Source of the DNA: Chaetorhynchus papuensis
Taxonomy: Eukaryota; Chordata; Aves; Passeriformes; Rhipiduridae
Direction of reading: 5' to 3'
Assembly: GCA_013396525.1 (NCBI GenBank)
Contig: VWYX01000862.1
Location: 206,668 to 270,667 of the forward strand
DNA: 64,000 nucleotides
The position numbers and the translations under genes are program-made. Positions 15,601 to 30,600 of this stretch are shown piece after piece. The notes below the pieces were generated by a model. The model had not been told where the DNA came from. It did no database searches and was given only the letters and a program-made list of their open reading frames with translations. The stretch's first letter is position 1, and each line of letters begins with the position of its first letter.

Positions 15601-18600
15601 GGATGATCCTTGTGAGTCCCTTCCAACACAGCATATTCTGTGATAAATGTGAATTCCCCATTTGTGAGGTTTCATCCCAAATAGTTTCTTGATCTATCGA
15701 CCTGTACTCAGGAATACACAGAGTGCCCCACTTCAGAGCATTTTATTCCACAATATTGACTAAGATCCATCTCTGAATCAGAGAAGCACATTCCCCTTAA
15801 ACCTTAAAAATAAATACCTGTTCTGGTTAGCTGCATCTGTTGGAAGATACATAATTAATTCTTTCTCAAGTAAATCGAAACTCTTAATGATTACAAAGAA
15901 GTGAAGATCCCTTTTTATGTCTCATGTTAGAGTATATAGGAATATATTAAGGCAGATGTTTGCCACCCTATATTTCATCTATTTTAAATGAGTAAATTTT
16001 ACTGCCCTGCTTTCTTACAACACTTACGTAAAGTGCATCACACATAACATCATTTGAGTCTTGAAGTGTTGTTTGAAACAGACTTAGGCTGACCTCTTAG
16101 GAGGTGGTAACATTTGTCCACGATTGCTGACTTTCACTATTTAGAGTTGCAAACATCTGATTTAATAATAATTGATTTTGTTGGAAAAAACGTGGTTATT
16201 CCTGTTGTCACCATCATCCTCTTTGAAGGGCTTTGGTATTTTTTATTCCCCTGGGATGCAGGTGAGATTTGTTAAAACCTTTCATTTCTCTTACCTAAAT
16301 CATAAGCACCATAGAGTAACTTTCTCTCTTGGCTTTCCATCAGTATTTAAGAGAAGGAGGCAGCCAAGGTTATGTGTCTGTATCTTTCAGTTACTGGTCT
16401 TTTACTGTCAGTAGTACCTTTAAAATTTTTACTTTCTTCCTTGTTTTCATAGAAGGTTTAATTATTAATCTTGTTAAATACAGTGTTCTGGTACATAGAA
16501 CCTGATTTGCCCCATATATATTCCTGTTGATCACTTCCAGTAGTGTCCAACAGCTGATTGACTGTGGAGGCTCTGTTAGTCTTCAGTGGAGGTTCTGTAA
16601 ATTTGCTCCCTGAATCAAGTGCCGTAGCAAAGCTGACAAAATAAGGGATGTGATCAACACCAGACCTTACACAGCAACCTCACAGTGTGTCTTTTGAGCA
16701 GCATTTGAGATGGACTTTTTGAATGAACTGGTACAGGAAAATGAAGAAACTCTTTTGTTTTAACTTGTAACCACAGCACACCATCTCTTTTGTTTGTCTG
16801 TGAGAAGGAAACAACCGTTTAAGGTTTGAACTGTCAAAACTACAAAGCTCTGGCAGACTGAGGAGAGAGGGATCTATGCGCAAACCAATACAGAAAAGAT
16901 AAAAACTTGTCTTGCTCTTTCTGTTTGGAAACTGTTATAAAAAACAGGAGGGATAATTCAGAACAGAATTCTTCAAGAGTAAGCTAAGTCAAATGTTTAA
17001 AAGGTACTTCAGTATAATAAAAACTGCTCCATATTCTGTCTGGACACTATTATCTAATCCAGAGGGAGGCCCACTGTTTTACCAAACCCTTTCTTTCCCA
17101 CTTCAACTGAAATGGAAGGAGGCATTGTAACAGAAAAAAATTCTATTAACTTGAAATAATCTGATCAATAAACAAGCCCCCAAACCTAATATGTTTGGAG
17201 CAAGTGCCTTTCCTCTTAACTACTTGTACTCTGTGATCTTACACTGCAGCTTAGTGTCTTCAGATGTGATGGTATCTGTTTGAAAATGAGGAGGTTTATT
17301 TCTGTTGGCATTTGCACTAAGTAGTTTTCCTTCCAACATCTTACCTACTTCTACCAAATCTTTCCAAGTAACTTTAGATCTTCATATCTTCTTGCTTTTT
17401 TTTCCCATGTAAAAGTAAGTATGAGAAATACTTTCTTCCAGATAAACCAGGCTACGCATGACCAGGCAGTGGTGCTACAAAATGCCCTACAAAACATTCC
17501 TAATCCAACTTCAGAATGCATGCTGAGAAATGTAGCAATACGTCTTGCACAGCAAATATCTGATGAGGTTGGTGAATTCCTTTCTGTATCACCTTTTTCC
17601 TTATAACATCTTTTCTATTTTTTTAATCCTTAAATTTATTGCTCTGTAAGACACGGATTTTCCTTTTTAAATGTCATAAATGTTTTAGGTAATCTTCATA
17701 TGAAAGGGAAAAGTCTCAAATCATTGCCAGTGTATCTTTCTATATTGAAGGTACATTAATGATTCAAATGAAAGCCTCAGTAAGGCTTAAGAATGTGCTT
17801 TGAAAACGTAGTGGTCCTATTTGTGTTAGTGGCCAAAGCCCATTTGGATCTGGAATCATGAGTCACGTTAGTGAACACGTTAGTGAATTCAGCTGAATGC
17901 AGCAGGAGCTAAAATCACAACTGGTTTAACTTCCTCTTCCATGTGCATCAGGATCCCTCAGTTTCCAGAGAGGAAGGCATAAATCTGGTTTTTCTGTACC
18001 ATATAGCATATCTGCAAAACTATGTCCCAAATATTTCTGAGGTGTCTAGATAGGAGATATTATTGTATTATCATCTTGGTGTTGACAAGTGCAGTATCCC
18101 TTGAGAACAAAGGGCAGTGTCTATAGAAAGCACAATGTGCTGCACTGCAGGACTGAGCCATCTGCCTTCCGTCAGTGGTGGTTTTGCATCCCTAGGTGTA
18201 AAATCAGCCAATGGAACTCTGATTTAATTAAATTTCTTCCATAGAAGAAATGTCTTTTGAGGTGAGATGTGAGGAAAGGTTTTTGAATTCTGCCTTTGTC
18301 TTTCTTAGAGGCCTGCTAATAAATACATATACTATTTTTCTTTCACCAAGCACATCAAAGCAAACAAATTCTGAATGTCTTTAACAATATTGCTGTGGAA
18401 GTTGTGTCTCTAATTCTCTGAAATTATGAATACTGCTGTAGATCTAAATTTCTTATGTATTGTAGTTTGCCTTTGAAAGGTTTTTTTTTCCTTTTCATGT
18501 TTTGATGGTCAAAGACTCTTTTCAACAGATCTCACAATTTTAAAAAAAATTAATCTGACGTAGTTTCCATAGGCCAGAGAGAAGACTTTAGCAAAGAGGA

Positions 18601-21600
18601 ATCTTTCACCTTTTTAAAAAATGTTGATACTTTACATTTGAAACTACAATGAAATAAAAAAAAAAAGTGTTATTTTTCTCATGGCGCTGTTGCTGTAAGG
18701 TTGCTTTGCTTGTGACAAAGATAAAATGCCTTTTATTTTTCTTGTAACTGCTGTTAATGTCCATATCAGTACAAGAATGCACATTGTTCAGGTTTCCTGA
18801 TGCACTAGCTCAGCTTCTTAAAGTCCCCTTTTTTTATTGTCTGAGCATTAGAAGAATGAAACTTGAAATCCTTGGGAACTGTCTGCCATCTGCTTTTAGA
18901 GATTACCTATTTTATGGACAATTCTCTTTTGAATATAGACTTCAGATAAGTTTGGTGGTTTTTTTTAAAGTTGAGGTGAACTATAAAGAATAGCAGTTGT
19001 AGTATGTTTTGTAATGTGTATCAGTAGAAATTATTGGATGTAAACTCAGACCATGCACAAAAAACTGAAGAGTGACTCTGCATTCATAAGGTACATAAGC
19101 TGTGTTCTTATTCATGTTCAACCCTCTCTATCTTGAACGTGAAGCAATCCCTTCATATAATGGTCACATACTTGATAAGCATCCGTTTGTCAAGCTGGCT
19201 ATCAGCTAGCACAGCATGGGGAGAAACCCTAAAATAAGTTCAAATTTTACATTGCTTAAGAGGCTGGCTGCCTTCCAGATGAATGCTTCACGGTTTCTTG
19301 GGTTTTTTTCCTAAATAAAGAAGGTTTTTGCATTGAAGTTGGTAGTTTCTACTAAGCCTTAGAATCAGAGTTCCATACATCCTACTTTAAAAAATGAAAT
19401 TTTATATAAGTGAAGTATAAATACTCTTCAAGATACATCATCTCTTTTCTATTTAAGGAAAACTTCTTTGTTTTAACATTTTAAATCCTAAATTTTCTAT
19501 GAAATGCATTTGTGGGAATTTAGAATCCATTGTAATGTTATTTGCAGCTGCATTTTAATGTTGCTTTAGTTACTTTCTCTTTTTTTTCAGGCTTCAAAAT
19601 ACATCCCTGACATCTGTGTTATCAGGGCAGTACAAAAAATTGTTTGGGCATCAGGTTGTGGATCAGTTCAGCTGGTTTTCAGCTCAAATGAGGAAATTAG
19701 TAAAATCTATGAAAAGGTAAGAATTCCTTAACAACTGCTTTCCTGAATAAGTGTTTGTTTGTGTACAAAAGGGAGTGTTGACCTGGTCGGGCTTAGAGTG
19801 TGATGAGCTTTTAGGTGGGCACGATGATGTATTTCAGAACCTAGTACATGTCATTGTCATAACACAGCTTAATTTTCTACTCCAAATTCCTTTTCTCAGT
19901 AACTGTTGAATTGTAACTTGAATCTGGTGTCAGTTCAAAAATGCACCAGTTCTGTAACTGCTGTAACACGTTTTCAGCCCAGTTAGGTTCTGCATCTAAA
20001 TAAGGAATAAGCATTTCCTGCAATGCTAATTTGTCCAGTCTTCAGACTTAAATGGTTTGTTGTACAGAAGTGATTCAAGGCATATGTGCAGTCTAGAATG
20101 AGAAAGAAGAGCAAAGTGATGTGAGAAGCATTGGAAAAAAAGATATAATTGCTAATTCTGTATGGCTGTTTTTCTTTTATTCGTGGTTTCACATGTGGTT
20201 TACACAAATAGTTTGGAGTTGGGAGTTTTATATCAGTACATTATCACACACCTTGTGTTTAAGTAATGCTACTTGCAGTTACAGGAAATAATAATCTGTA
20301 TTTTGACAGTGATTTTAAAAAAGCATCTTCCTTTATTTTGTCTTACAAAATTAGGTTTAGTACTCATAAATACTTGCCTGAGAGTAAAAGAAAAATGAAT
20401 ATGTAGGGAGGCTTAATTCTTGGTGTATTCACTGTTCTGCTTAAATGATCAATTGAAAGAAGGATATTTACTTCAGCAAAATGCAGCACCTCTCCATTAG
20501 ATTTCATAGTGTTATAATGGCATCTGCTTCGATTGCTGTGAGCATGACTTCTTCATGAAATAAATTGGGGTTTGGGGTTTTTTTTAGGTGATACTTGCAT
20601 ATAAAACATGGTTTAGTTCATGTGACAGTCCAGGCACAGGAAGATAAGTACTTGTAACCATACATAGGATGTTTTAAGAGCAATAGTGCACTAGAGAAAA
20701 TATACCTAAAAGAAAACAGACCTAAATGTACTTTTTAAACATTTTTCTGGGTAAAAATTGTACATTTAAGTTCTGTAAAAATACTTTGAAATAGTTGAAG
20801 TTTTAAAAGAGGTGAAATTTAAGCTGTGCATTATCAGTCATCCTTCAAAGGATTTTGTGGGGTTTTTGTTTTTGGGGTTTTTTTTTTAATTCTAACTGAC
20901 ACCTATATGGACTTTTGTAATAAATGGCAGCTGCATTTGGTTTATACTGTGCAAAAGGAAAATAAAATTAGAGGGGGAAAAATTGGAAATTCAAAAGAGG
21001 AAGGAATTGCAGAAATAATGAGGGGAAATAAAGTACTCTTTGTTAATATAACATTAAAAGAGGGGGAAGTATCCTAGAAATAGAGGATTATCATGGAAGA
21101 AAAGATACAGTTTAGGAGAACTGTATCTGGTTATAGATGAGAGGAAATGATTTTGTGATGGCTTTATAAAGATTGAATATAATGATGTACAGACCCCCCC
21201 AGCTCTGGGTGCCCACGTGCAGGGAAGTACTTCATTGAGTATAAAATGTACTTTGCCTTTCTCGTGGATCCCCGCAGCTGTGCAGAAAGAACTTTCCTTT
21301 CTAACCAAGGCTTCAGTGCAGAGCAGGTGCAGTTCTGGACTTGTTGAAGGCATTCTGTGTTTGCTTTCTGATCTTGAGTTGTGTCAGAACTGCCACATCC
21401 TCCTGCTGCAGTGCAGTGACTGCCTCTGATTTTTCAGTTGTTGTGCATAGACAAAATAGTGTTTGTTGCCAGAGTGAGGCATATTTTGGCCTGTTCACAA
21501 TTAGTTCTCTCCTCTGCATTGTAATCCCTTCTTTCTGCCTAATTAATCTTGATACCTTTCCACATATAAAACAAATATGAAATGCCTCTAGTTAATGTTG

Positions 21601-24600
21601 CAAACCTGCACTCATGATTTATAAATGATGAATTGAGACCTGCTCACATTCAGTTTCTTCAGAACTTCGTGAAGGTAATTACTTCTAGATGGAGGAGAGG
21701 GCTTGCCATTATTCTCAAAGTATTTATTTTGAAAAAATGTGCCAAAATCAACTCAATTGATTCTGGTGTTTAGTTGAAGAAGTAACCTTTGCACCAGTTA
21801 GCAGTGATATTATTTTCTATTTCAAAAATCACCACAGCAGCTGCATGTAAAACTTAAATAGCTCTTTTATGTTTCTGAAAAACAGCAAAGTGATTAATAA
21901 ATAATTCAAATCAATAAATTTGACCAAAAGTATTAAAAGCTTTTGGTCAAATAAGTTGTGAGTATCAAAGCCTTGTAAAACTGGATCGATGAATTAAACG
22001 CCTTTCTCTGTTTAAGTAGTAAGAGTTTTCCAAGCTTTGAACTCCATGTTTTGAGTAGTAAAGAAAAACAAAACAAAAAAAATCCCAAACAAAAAAAACC
22101 CCAGATGCAAACCAAGAAAAAACTCCCAGCAGTACTAACTGATGTAATTGTTGCCTACAAGCTTCCTATTTAACTTCTGTCTCCATAAGTTCACGCTTGG
22201 AATCCTCCTTTGAGAAGCACAGTTCTGGAAGTTCAAGTCATCCCACAGAGTGCTTTGGCTCGGATATGAGTGGAGTGCATAAAATACTTGGCACTGATAA
22301 TCACTTAGTATCACTGAGTCACTAATCACAGAGCTGTGGTTTGTGTTTGTTTTTAGTGATATACCTTGGAGCCACTTGGGTTTCTTGGGATCATTTGCTG
22401 TACCCACTTTGTGCACTCTTGTTTGCTTTCACAGACAAATGCAGGAAATGAACCAGACATGGAAGATGAACAAGTTTGCTGTGAAGCACTGGAGGTGATG
22501 ACCCTGTGTTTTGCTTTGATTCCAACGGCACTGGATGCACTCAGTAAAGAGAAGGCGTGGCAGACGTTTATCATTGATTTACTACTGCACTGTCACAGCA
22601 AGTAAGTTTTGGTGTTGTTTTTTTATTTTCTTTTTTGTATCACATGTATTATTTTACAATTCAAAATGAGTATAAAGCCTAAATGCGGAGCAGTGGCTTC
22701 AGCCGATCTGAAATTGTGATGTGAAGTATTGGGGTGGATGTTTTCAGAAACCATCCAGGTGGAAAGTTGTTATATGTTATTAAACTTGGTTGCCAGTGCT
22801 TTGATCTGTTACTAAAGAGTTAATTTTAAAGATACTGTTGTTTCATGAATATTCTAACTTTTCACTGAGGAATGGTAGAGATCAGAAATTAGTGGTGTCT
22901 TAAGCCTTTCAGTATGTTTTAAAGGGAGTCAGACTGTGGTGCTCTCAGGTGAATGGGGTCAGAATTTGAGCACTGTGTTTTGGGGTTTTTGACTTTTCTA
23001 GATAAACAGGTTGAAAAGTCTTATGTTTAGGAATATTTACCTTAAGGAAAGGATCAATAGTGTCATCAGAGCATCTCGTTACAGTGAACTGTTTGCACAC
23101 ACTGGTGAAACTCTGGAGGGTTACCAGAAATACCACAAGCTTTATTAGTTTGCACCCTGTGGAATGGGGTGTTGAATTTTCAGTTTCACTGAAGCTTGTT
23201 TGTATCGCTCATTGTATAGAAAAACAGTTCATACTGTCAGTACTAGAAGCTACCTCTGAGCTCTTTTCTCTCATATGCCTGTAAAACTTGTGATATGTAT
23301 GATAATCTCACTTAGAATGGTGCAACCGTTCATTGTTACATGATAGAATAGCTTAAACATGAGTAGAAACAGACAACTGCTTTGTAAATGAAGATGGTGA
23401 AGTTGAACTAAGGTGTTAAGAAGTTGCTCTTCTGAATTAATGTGGAAACAAATCACTGTTTGCAGTGCAGAGAAAGTTTAGCAAATACCAGAACAGAACT
23501 CTGAATATCCTTCCATGACTATTGTTCTCTAATCTCCTATGCTCAATCAGAGAACAATGTGAGCAAAAATATGCATGTTAGAAAATATTTTTGATGCACC
23601 ATAAAAGACAAAGAAGATGACCAAGTTCAGATCTCACAAATAGAATCTTTCTAGAGTAGATGGATTGTTTGTTTTTCAGAGTTTGAGATTGGGACTTCTG
23701 TTTCCTCAGAGCATAACTATGCTACCTCTAAATTGAGAAACAGAATGCAAAATTTTTAATACTAAATGCTAGGGCAGTTCTTCCCCTCCAAGATAATTGA
23801 TTTTGTAGTGGTGTCCCCTGAGTGCAAGACTGACTTAGTTAAGAGGAGATAGCTGAACAGCTAGTCCTAAATAATCCTGGAACCCAGAAGTATTCTGCTG
23901 ATTTCTGCAGAGTGTTTGGTGGCCACATGTATGTGGCCCAAATAAATAAAAATTCTTTTTGCTGGTGTAAAGCAGTGGCACTTAACACCCACTGAAGAGA
24001 CTGTTGTCTGTTAACTAAACAGAAGCCTGTGTCCTGGAGCACTCAATAGGGCAGGATTCAGGTTGGCAGCTCTAAGGAAGGTGCTTGACCTCCAGCTGTT
24101 CTACCTGCTGAGTGTGAGTTCATGGTGCAGCTCATGTCCCGTGTGCCAGCTCTGTGCTGTCATCATGTGTCTAAAACAACACGAGATGCCTGTGCTTAGG
24201 CAGCTGCATCCCTCTCATGATTCCTTAAGAGCTCTTAGATTGTTACAGCTTCACAAAAATATAATACTTGTGTTCAAACACTGCATGCTCCTCAGAAACA
24301 TAAGAGTGTGAGGCATGTGTTTGCTTGGTCACATTTCTCACATTAGGAAGATATCACCTGTATCTATTTCATTCTGCCTTTAAATGCACAGAGCTGAGGA
24401 ATGTCTGTGTGATGTGTTCCAAGCAGCTGAAGGATTGTATCTTAAAATAACTTTCTGTGAGATGTTCTACAAAAATGTCAGCTCAGCAATCAGACCCCAT
24501 GAAATGTCAATTATTGTTAAGAACAAAACAGACCAGCTCCGCCCCACGGTCTGCTGCAGCTCAGAGCAGAGTAGGAGAACTTGCAAAGATCAGAGAAGGG

Positions 24601-27600
24601 TGACAAGGGAGATCAAAGCCCTGCAATGACTTCCATCTGAGGAACAGCTGAATAGCTGGGGGCACTTCATATTGGAGAAGAGATGAATGGTGGGAGGAGA
24701 ATACCACAGAGACCCTTAAAATCAGAAGTAGCAAAGGGAGAACAAATGGAGAACTGTGTTTCTTTATGTAAGACCTTCTTGAGCATAACGTTTAATCAGT
24801 GCAACCCTTCAGTTTGGAAATGGTTTGAGGGGTTCTTTAATGAACTTGTCCAGTGAGGGCTATGAAATACTGCTCTTGGTAGTCTTCCTGAACCACAGAT
24901 TGTTAGAAGCAGAGAGAACCTTCTGGAGAAGTGTCACTGTATGATTCCTTCTTCTTGTGCACTTTCCTTTGTGCATGGTACCAGAGATGGGGTGCTCAGC
25001 CAGGTGCATCTTTGCTCTGACCTCATGGTCATCCTTATGTGGCTTTGAAACCACAGTTAACCACACATGAAAAAACTCTGAAGGGAATAGGATTCTTTGG
25101 TGTGCTTTCCACCCTGACTTCATGGGCACAAAACAAAGACAGCCACACCAAACAGACTCTGAAAAACTCAGTTTTCCATATGTTGAGATAAAATCATTTC
25201 TTCAGCATTCATTTGTAGTCTCTTCCCACACAAACAGAGTTATTCCTAACAGTTTTTACAAGGCATACTGCTCAGACAGTTAATCCTACTACTTGAAAGA
25301 ACAGGATTTGCCTTAAATATTTTTTTTTACTGAACCATATCCATTCCAGCATTACTCCAGTGATTAGATTAGGTTCTGAGGTGGAAAATTTCCTTTAATT
25401 ATAGCCACTTGAATTTTCAGGAGGGTCATCATCTCTCACATCTTACTAATGATAAATTCTGATCACTTCAAAGGTACTAAGCAAACTGCTGCAGTGACAC
25501 ATAAAAGCAGTTTTACTGGAGTAGTTCTGGTTTGTCTTACCAGGTACAACTAGTGCTTGATTAGGAAAAAAATTTATTTAGGATTGCAAATTGTTGCTTT
25601 ATGCAATATTTGGTGGCAGTTGCAAAGGTGTAGGGGTTAGGTGTTTCTAAGTTTCTTTTTCTTTAAATATTTGATTTGTGGAACAGGTTTTGTAATATAA
25701 TTAATGCATCTGAAATTTCACTGCAAGGAGAAACAATATGATGGGTAGTGAATAATTAAACTGTTCCCATTTCTTACATTACGTTCAGTTTTAGAAAATG
25801 GCATTAAGCAGATAAACACAAATTTAATTAATGTCCTGTTTGGATAGGTAGATTGAATTTAATGTTTCTATTAAATTATTTCCAGAACCGTTCGTCAGAT
25901 GGCACAGGAGCAATTCTTTTTAATGGCTACCAGGTGTTGCATGGGACAGAGACCTCTCCTTTTCTTCATTACCCTGCTGTTTACTGTTCTAGGGGTAAGT
26001 TTTCAGAGATAAAGTCTTCAGTATGCGAGGGTCTGTAAAAAGTAGTAGGGCAAAATACCTGCAAGAAAAGACAGATTGCTATTAACAGCAGTCAGTAAAA
26101 CATAGGTTCCTTCTGACCTACAGGCAAGCAGCACAGATTATTTCCATTTGAGCTAGATCAGGGGAAAAGAGACACTTTTGCATTTTCTGATAAGAATGCG
26201 AACAAGAGGCTTTAATGTCTGCATTTGATCTTTGGTGACTGCTAACCTTTAAGTAAAAATCATTAGCAGCTTAGAGAGATACCTACAGTTAGTGCCTTCT
26301 CCTACTGGTTCTGCCAGGGCCTTTCAGTTCCCCATGCTCATGCCTCTCTTGAATGCTTGATTATAAGTTTTGATTTGGTTTTCTTTCTCCCATTCAGGTA
26401 TAGAAATTGCTACTAAAATAGTTGAGAAGTCATTCATTAACAGCTAAATACAATTGTAAACTTCTAAAAGTTTAAAAATTACCTTACACTTGTTTTCTTT
26501 TATGTTTACTGTCAGATTTAGGTGAAATATGTTGGTGCTGCACTGTAAGTAGAAGCTTGTATAAATTCTCATTTGCTTTTGGTTTACACAGAGCACTGCA
26601 AGAGAGAGAGCTAAGCATTCTGGAGACTACTTCACCCTCTTAAGGCATCTTCTTAACTATGCTTACAACAGTAATATTAATGTACCCAATGCTGAAGTTC
26701 TTCTCAATAATGAAATTGACTGGCTTAAGAGGATTAGGGTAAGTTTTAGCATCAGTTTAGCCTTGATAATTAGGTTTTGGCTGCTTTGTTGTAAAGTACA
26801 GTTCTAATCTTGGTAAATGTTTGCTGTTTGGAGTATCCTAACTTTATCTTAAATGGCAGGATGAAGTAAAAAGAACAGGGGAGACAGGTGTTGAAGAAAC
26901 TATCTTAGAGGGTCATCTTGGAGTAACAAAAGAGTTGCTAGCATTCCAGACACCTGAGAAGAAATACCATATTGGTTGTGAAAAAGGAGGTGCTAATCTC
27001 ATTAAAGTAAGTTCAAGTTTTTTGACCTATGGAGGGGAATTTTTGTCTTTGGGGGGTTTTTTGGGGGGTGGATGTTTGGAGGTGTTTTGTTGTTTGTTTT
27101 TACCTGTAAATAAGTAAAAAGAAGCTTCACATCTTGTGGTCTGTATCCATAAAAATGCTTTTAATTGGAGTTTAATGTTTTCTTCAAAAATAATTTTAAA
27201 AATTGCATGTTTCATTTATAAAGTGTATTTAACGTTCTCATTCTTAGTGTATTCCAGTATTTGACAAACATCACACAGGAATAGTGAGCTAGATACAGGA
27301 TAGTCCTGTACAGGACTGCTTTCCTTCGTTACCCCTGTAATGTCTTTCCTGCACATGTTCTTAATTAATGCTATTAATGCTTAGGGCAGGTTTGAACAAA
27401 TGCATCACATCTGAGCATCTCTTTAATCAGACTTTTTTCTTTGTACCTCTGATATTATAGAACAAGAGTGTTGGTTTTTCAGCACTAATTGATAAAGAGC
27501 TTTGTAGGTAATACTGGTTTTGCAAAAGGAATTTTTTACCAATCAAGAATAGTGAGATTTATTTTTAACTTTCAGTGGGGAGGTGGTTTGCAGGGAACCA

Positions 27601-30600
27601 CTTCAGAACGGAGTTCTTCTGTTCTAAATTTAAAAGCTCATTGTGGTGTTGGTCTCAATTTTTACTCTTACTTTGTTTTCAAGTACCCCTCTAGTTCTCA
27701 GACATTCCTTTATGTAATAACCTTTACTCTGTTATAAAATAATTCCGATGGTAACAGGTGATTTATTGTCTTTTTTTTTCAGGAGTTGATAGATGATTTC
27801 ATCTTTCCAGCATCCAATGTTTATCTACAGTACATGAGAAATGGAGAATTGCCTGCTGAGCAGGCCATACCAGTCTGTAGTTCACCAGCTACTATTAATG
27901 CTGGCTTTGAGCTCCTAGTTGCACTAGCAGTTGGATGTGTGCGAAATCTCAAACAAATAGTAGACACGTTGACTGAAATGTATTACATAGGTACAGCAAT
28001 CACTAGTATGTAATACTTTTAATTATCTATTTTTTACTCTTTAATGTGTATGTCGTGTATAGGTTTTGTGTATATTATCCACTGAACCAAATGCTGAGTT
28101 TTTTAGTTTGTGGTTGGTTTGTGGCTGCTTTTAATGTTGCAAAATCAGGCTGTCAGAATCTAGGAAAGTTTGCCAGCGTAGCCTTTATTTGTTTTTCTTT
28201 ATGCAGTAAATGCACCGACTTGCATTCCATGGTCTCATCCAAATTCCAGCCCCAGTCACTTGCACAGCCTGTCCCTTCCTATCTCAGTCTCTGACTACTC
28301 CCCTTTGTCCATACCAGCTCCCAGGAACTTCATTCTATCTGTATCTTCTACTTCTGTCTCATCATTTCAGGCTCTTCCTAACCAATCCCAGAGCCTCACC
28401 AGGTATCTTCAGCTTAATTTTAGTGCCAGTCTCTTGATTGTTCACCTGATTTGTCATCATGGTTCACACACAGGCACAGGTCCACTGTTCTGTTTCTCTT
28501 TTTAGTTCTGAACTCATTCTCTGCTTGTCAAAGTCCTTTTTCAGGGTCCATTTTGGCCTTATCTCAGCAGAGCTCTGCTCTGAAAGAACTTTCTTCCTCT
28601 TAGTGGAGGAAGAGTATGGTGATTGCAGTCTGTTAGTGCTTCAAAAGCCAATAGTCAAGTGAAACTTGGGCTAATTTTCACAAGGATGGCAAAAGGCTCA
28701 TCTTTAGCATAGATTGTTGTTATCACTAAAATCACGTAAGACTTTTTTAAAAATGAACAAGCATGAGCATATTTTCTCCAGCTCTGTATGGGATAGCAAA
28801 AATGTTTTGCTGTAATACTAACTGGGAAAGGAAAAACAGAAAAAAACCACCACCACCAACCAAACAAAATCCAAACACCATCAAACCAAGAAAACCCAAG
28901 CTTATATGGTGAGAAAGGCGGGGGAGTTGGGGTTGTTCAGCCTGGAGAAGAGAAGCCTCTGGGGGTACCTTATTGTGACCTTCATTACTTAAACATGGCT
29001 TATAAAAAAGATGGAGAAAGGGTCTGTAGTTATAGAGGACAAGAGGCAATGATTTTAAACTGAGAGTAGATTTAGATTGGGCACAAGGAAGAAATTCTTC
29101 ACTATGAGAGTGCTGACACATTTGAACAGGTTGTCCGGTTGTGGATTCCCCATCCCTGGAAGTGTTCAAGGCCACATTGGGTGGGGCCCTGAGCAATTTG
29201 TCTGGTGGAAGATGTCCTGACCCAGGGGAGGGGGTTGGACTGGATGATCTTTAAAGGTCCTTCCAACCCAAACCATTGTGTGATTTAACAGAAGGTTTAA
29301 ACTCACAGCGTTTAGCAAAACCATAAGCAATTAAAAATAGTATCCCAAGGTGGGAATTGTCCACTGCCTCTCAGAGTGGCAGTGCTGCTTGACTGAATGG
29401 TGCTATCAGTGAGTCGTTTGAGGTTTTTCAATCTTTTCCTGTTTGGTTCCATCTCAGATGAATAAATGAAAAGGATAGCTTTATGATTTTCCCCTCTCCC
29501 TCATCCTTCTTTCTTCACCCTTTTCTACTGGGAAGTAGTGTATTTCTTATCACCTCACAATTAGGATTTCATGGCATTTCCTTTCACTCGAGTATTTGAT
29601 AAGCACGATAGAACACCAGATCTCTGTGGTATGTCAGACAGAAGAGAGAACACATGGATGAACTGTGCATGCTCTGTGATTCATATACTGAGTCTGCTTG
29701 TAAATGTGCATGCTCTCTTGTATCAGAATTTTTTGTGTTAAAACTGCAGAACAGCAGGTTAGCATAGGAAACCTGTGATCATAAATGTTCTTGAAGAGAT
29801 GTGAGGGACCTGAAAGAGAAGACTCAGGAGGAAAAAATACATATCAAATTATATAGATAGCATTTGCTAAAATTGTTTCCCATCCTGGCAAGTAAAGTGA
29901 GGCTTAAGTGAAATAATGTAATTTTTTTTTAAGATCATAAATTTTTGAGAATATTATACTTTTTGAAAGGCTTTTAAACTGGTTATATATTCTAAATTCA
30001 TTCAGCTGAATTGTTCAGCTAAGAAACTTGCTGGTATTGAGGAAAGACTTCTGTTTCACATATAAATAGATTAAATTTTTGTCTGGCCACCTCTTTAGTT
30101 ATGCAGTAGAAGAAAATGTTACAACATTAAGATTACAGATGGAACTGTCCTTCACAGAAGTTGGGTTAATTTCAGCAATTAAGTTTTCTGATGGAACATT
30201 GTTTTTTATTAAATTGCAGTGTGATACAGACTAATAATAATAATTTTATGCCACTGCCCTTTGTACCGCATTAATGTCCTCTTTCTTTTATAACAAACCA
30301 GTTCCCTGAGCACATTCTGCTGTTTTCTCTTAGCTTGTGAAGCGCTCACAGAATGGGAATATCTGCCACCTGTTGGGCCTCGACCGCCAAAGGGATTTGT
30401 GGGACTGAAAAATGCTGGTGCCACTTGTTACATGAATTCTGTCATTCAGCAGCTGTACATGATTCCAGCCATCAGGAATGGGATTCTTGCAATTGAAGGC
30501 ACAGGCAGTGATGTAGATGATGATATGTCTGGGGATGAAAAGCAGGACAATGAGGTAAATTTAATTATATAGAATTACCTAATCTTTAAATTGTAATTAA

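Noticed and set aside
14787..15692. Cluster of 65-124 codon frames
   Set aside because: All lie within the CR1 element and its edge. The frames are broken relative to each other, as expected for a decayed LINE.
22062..22105. A-rich run as the tail of a retrocopy
   Set aside because: It is interrupted by C runs, and no gene-derived sequence or CR1 lies upstream of it. Treated as low complexity.
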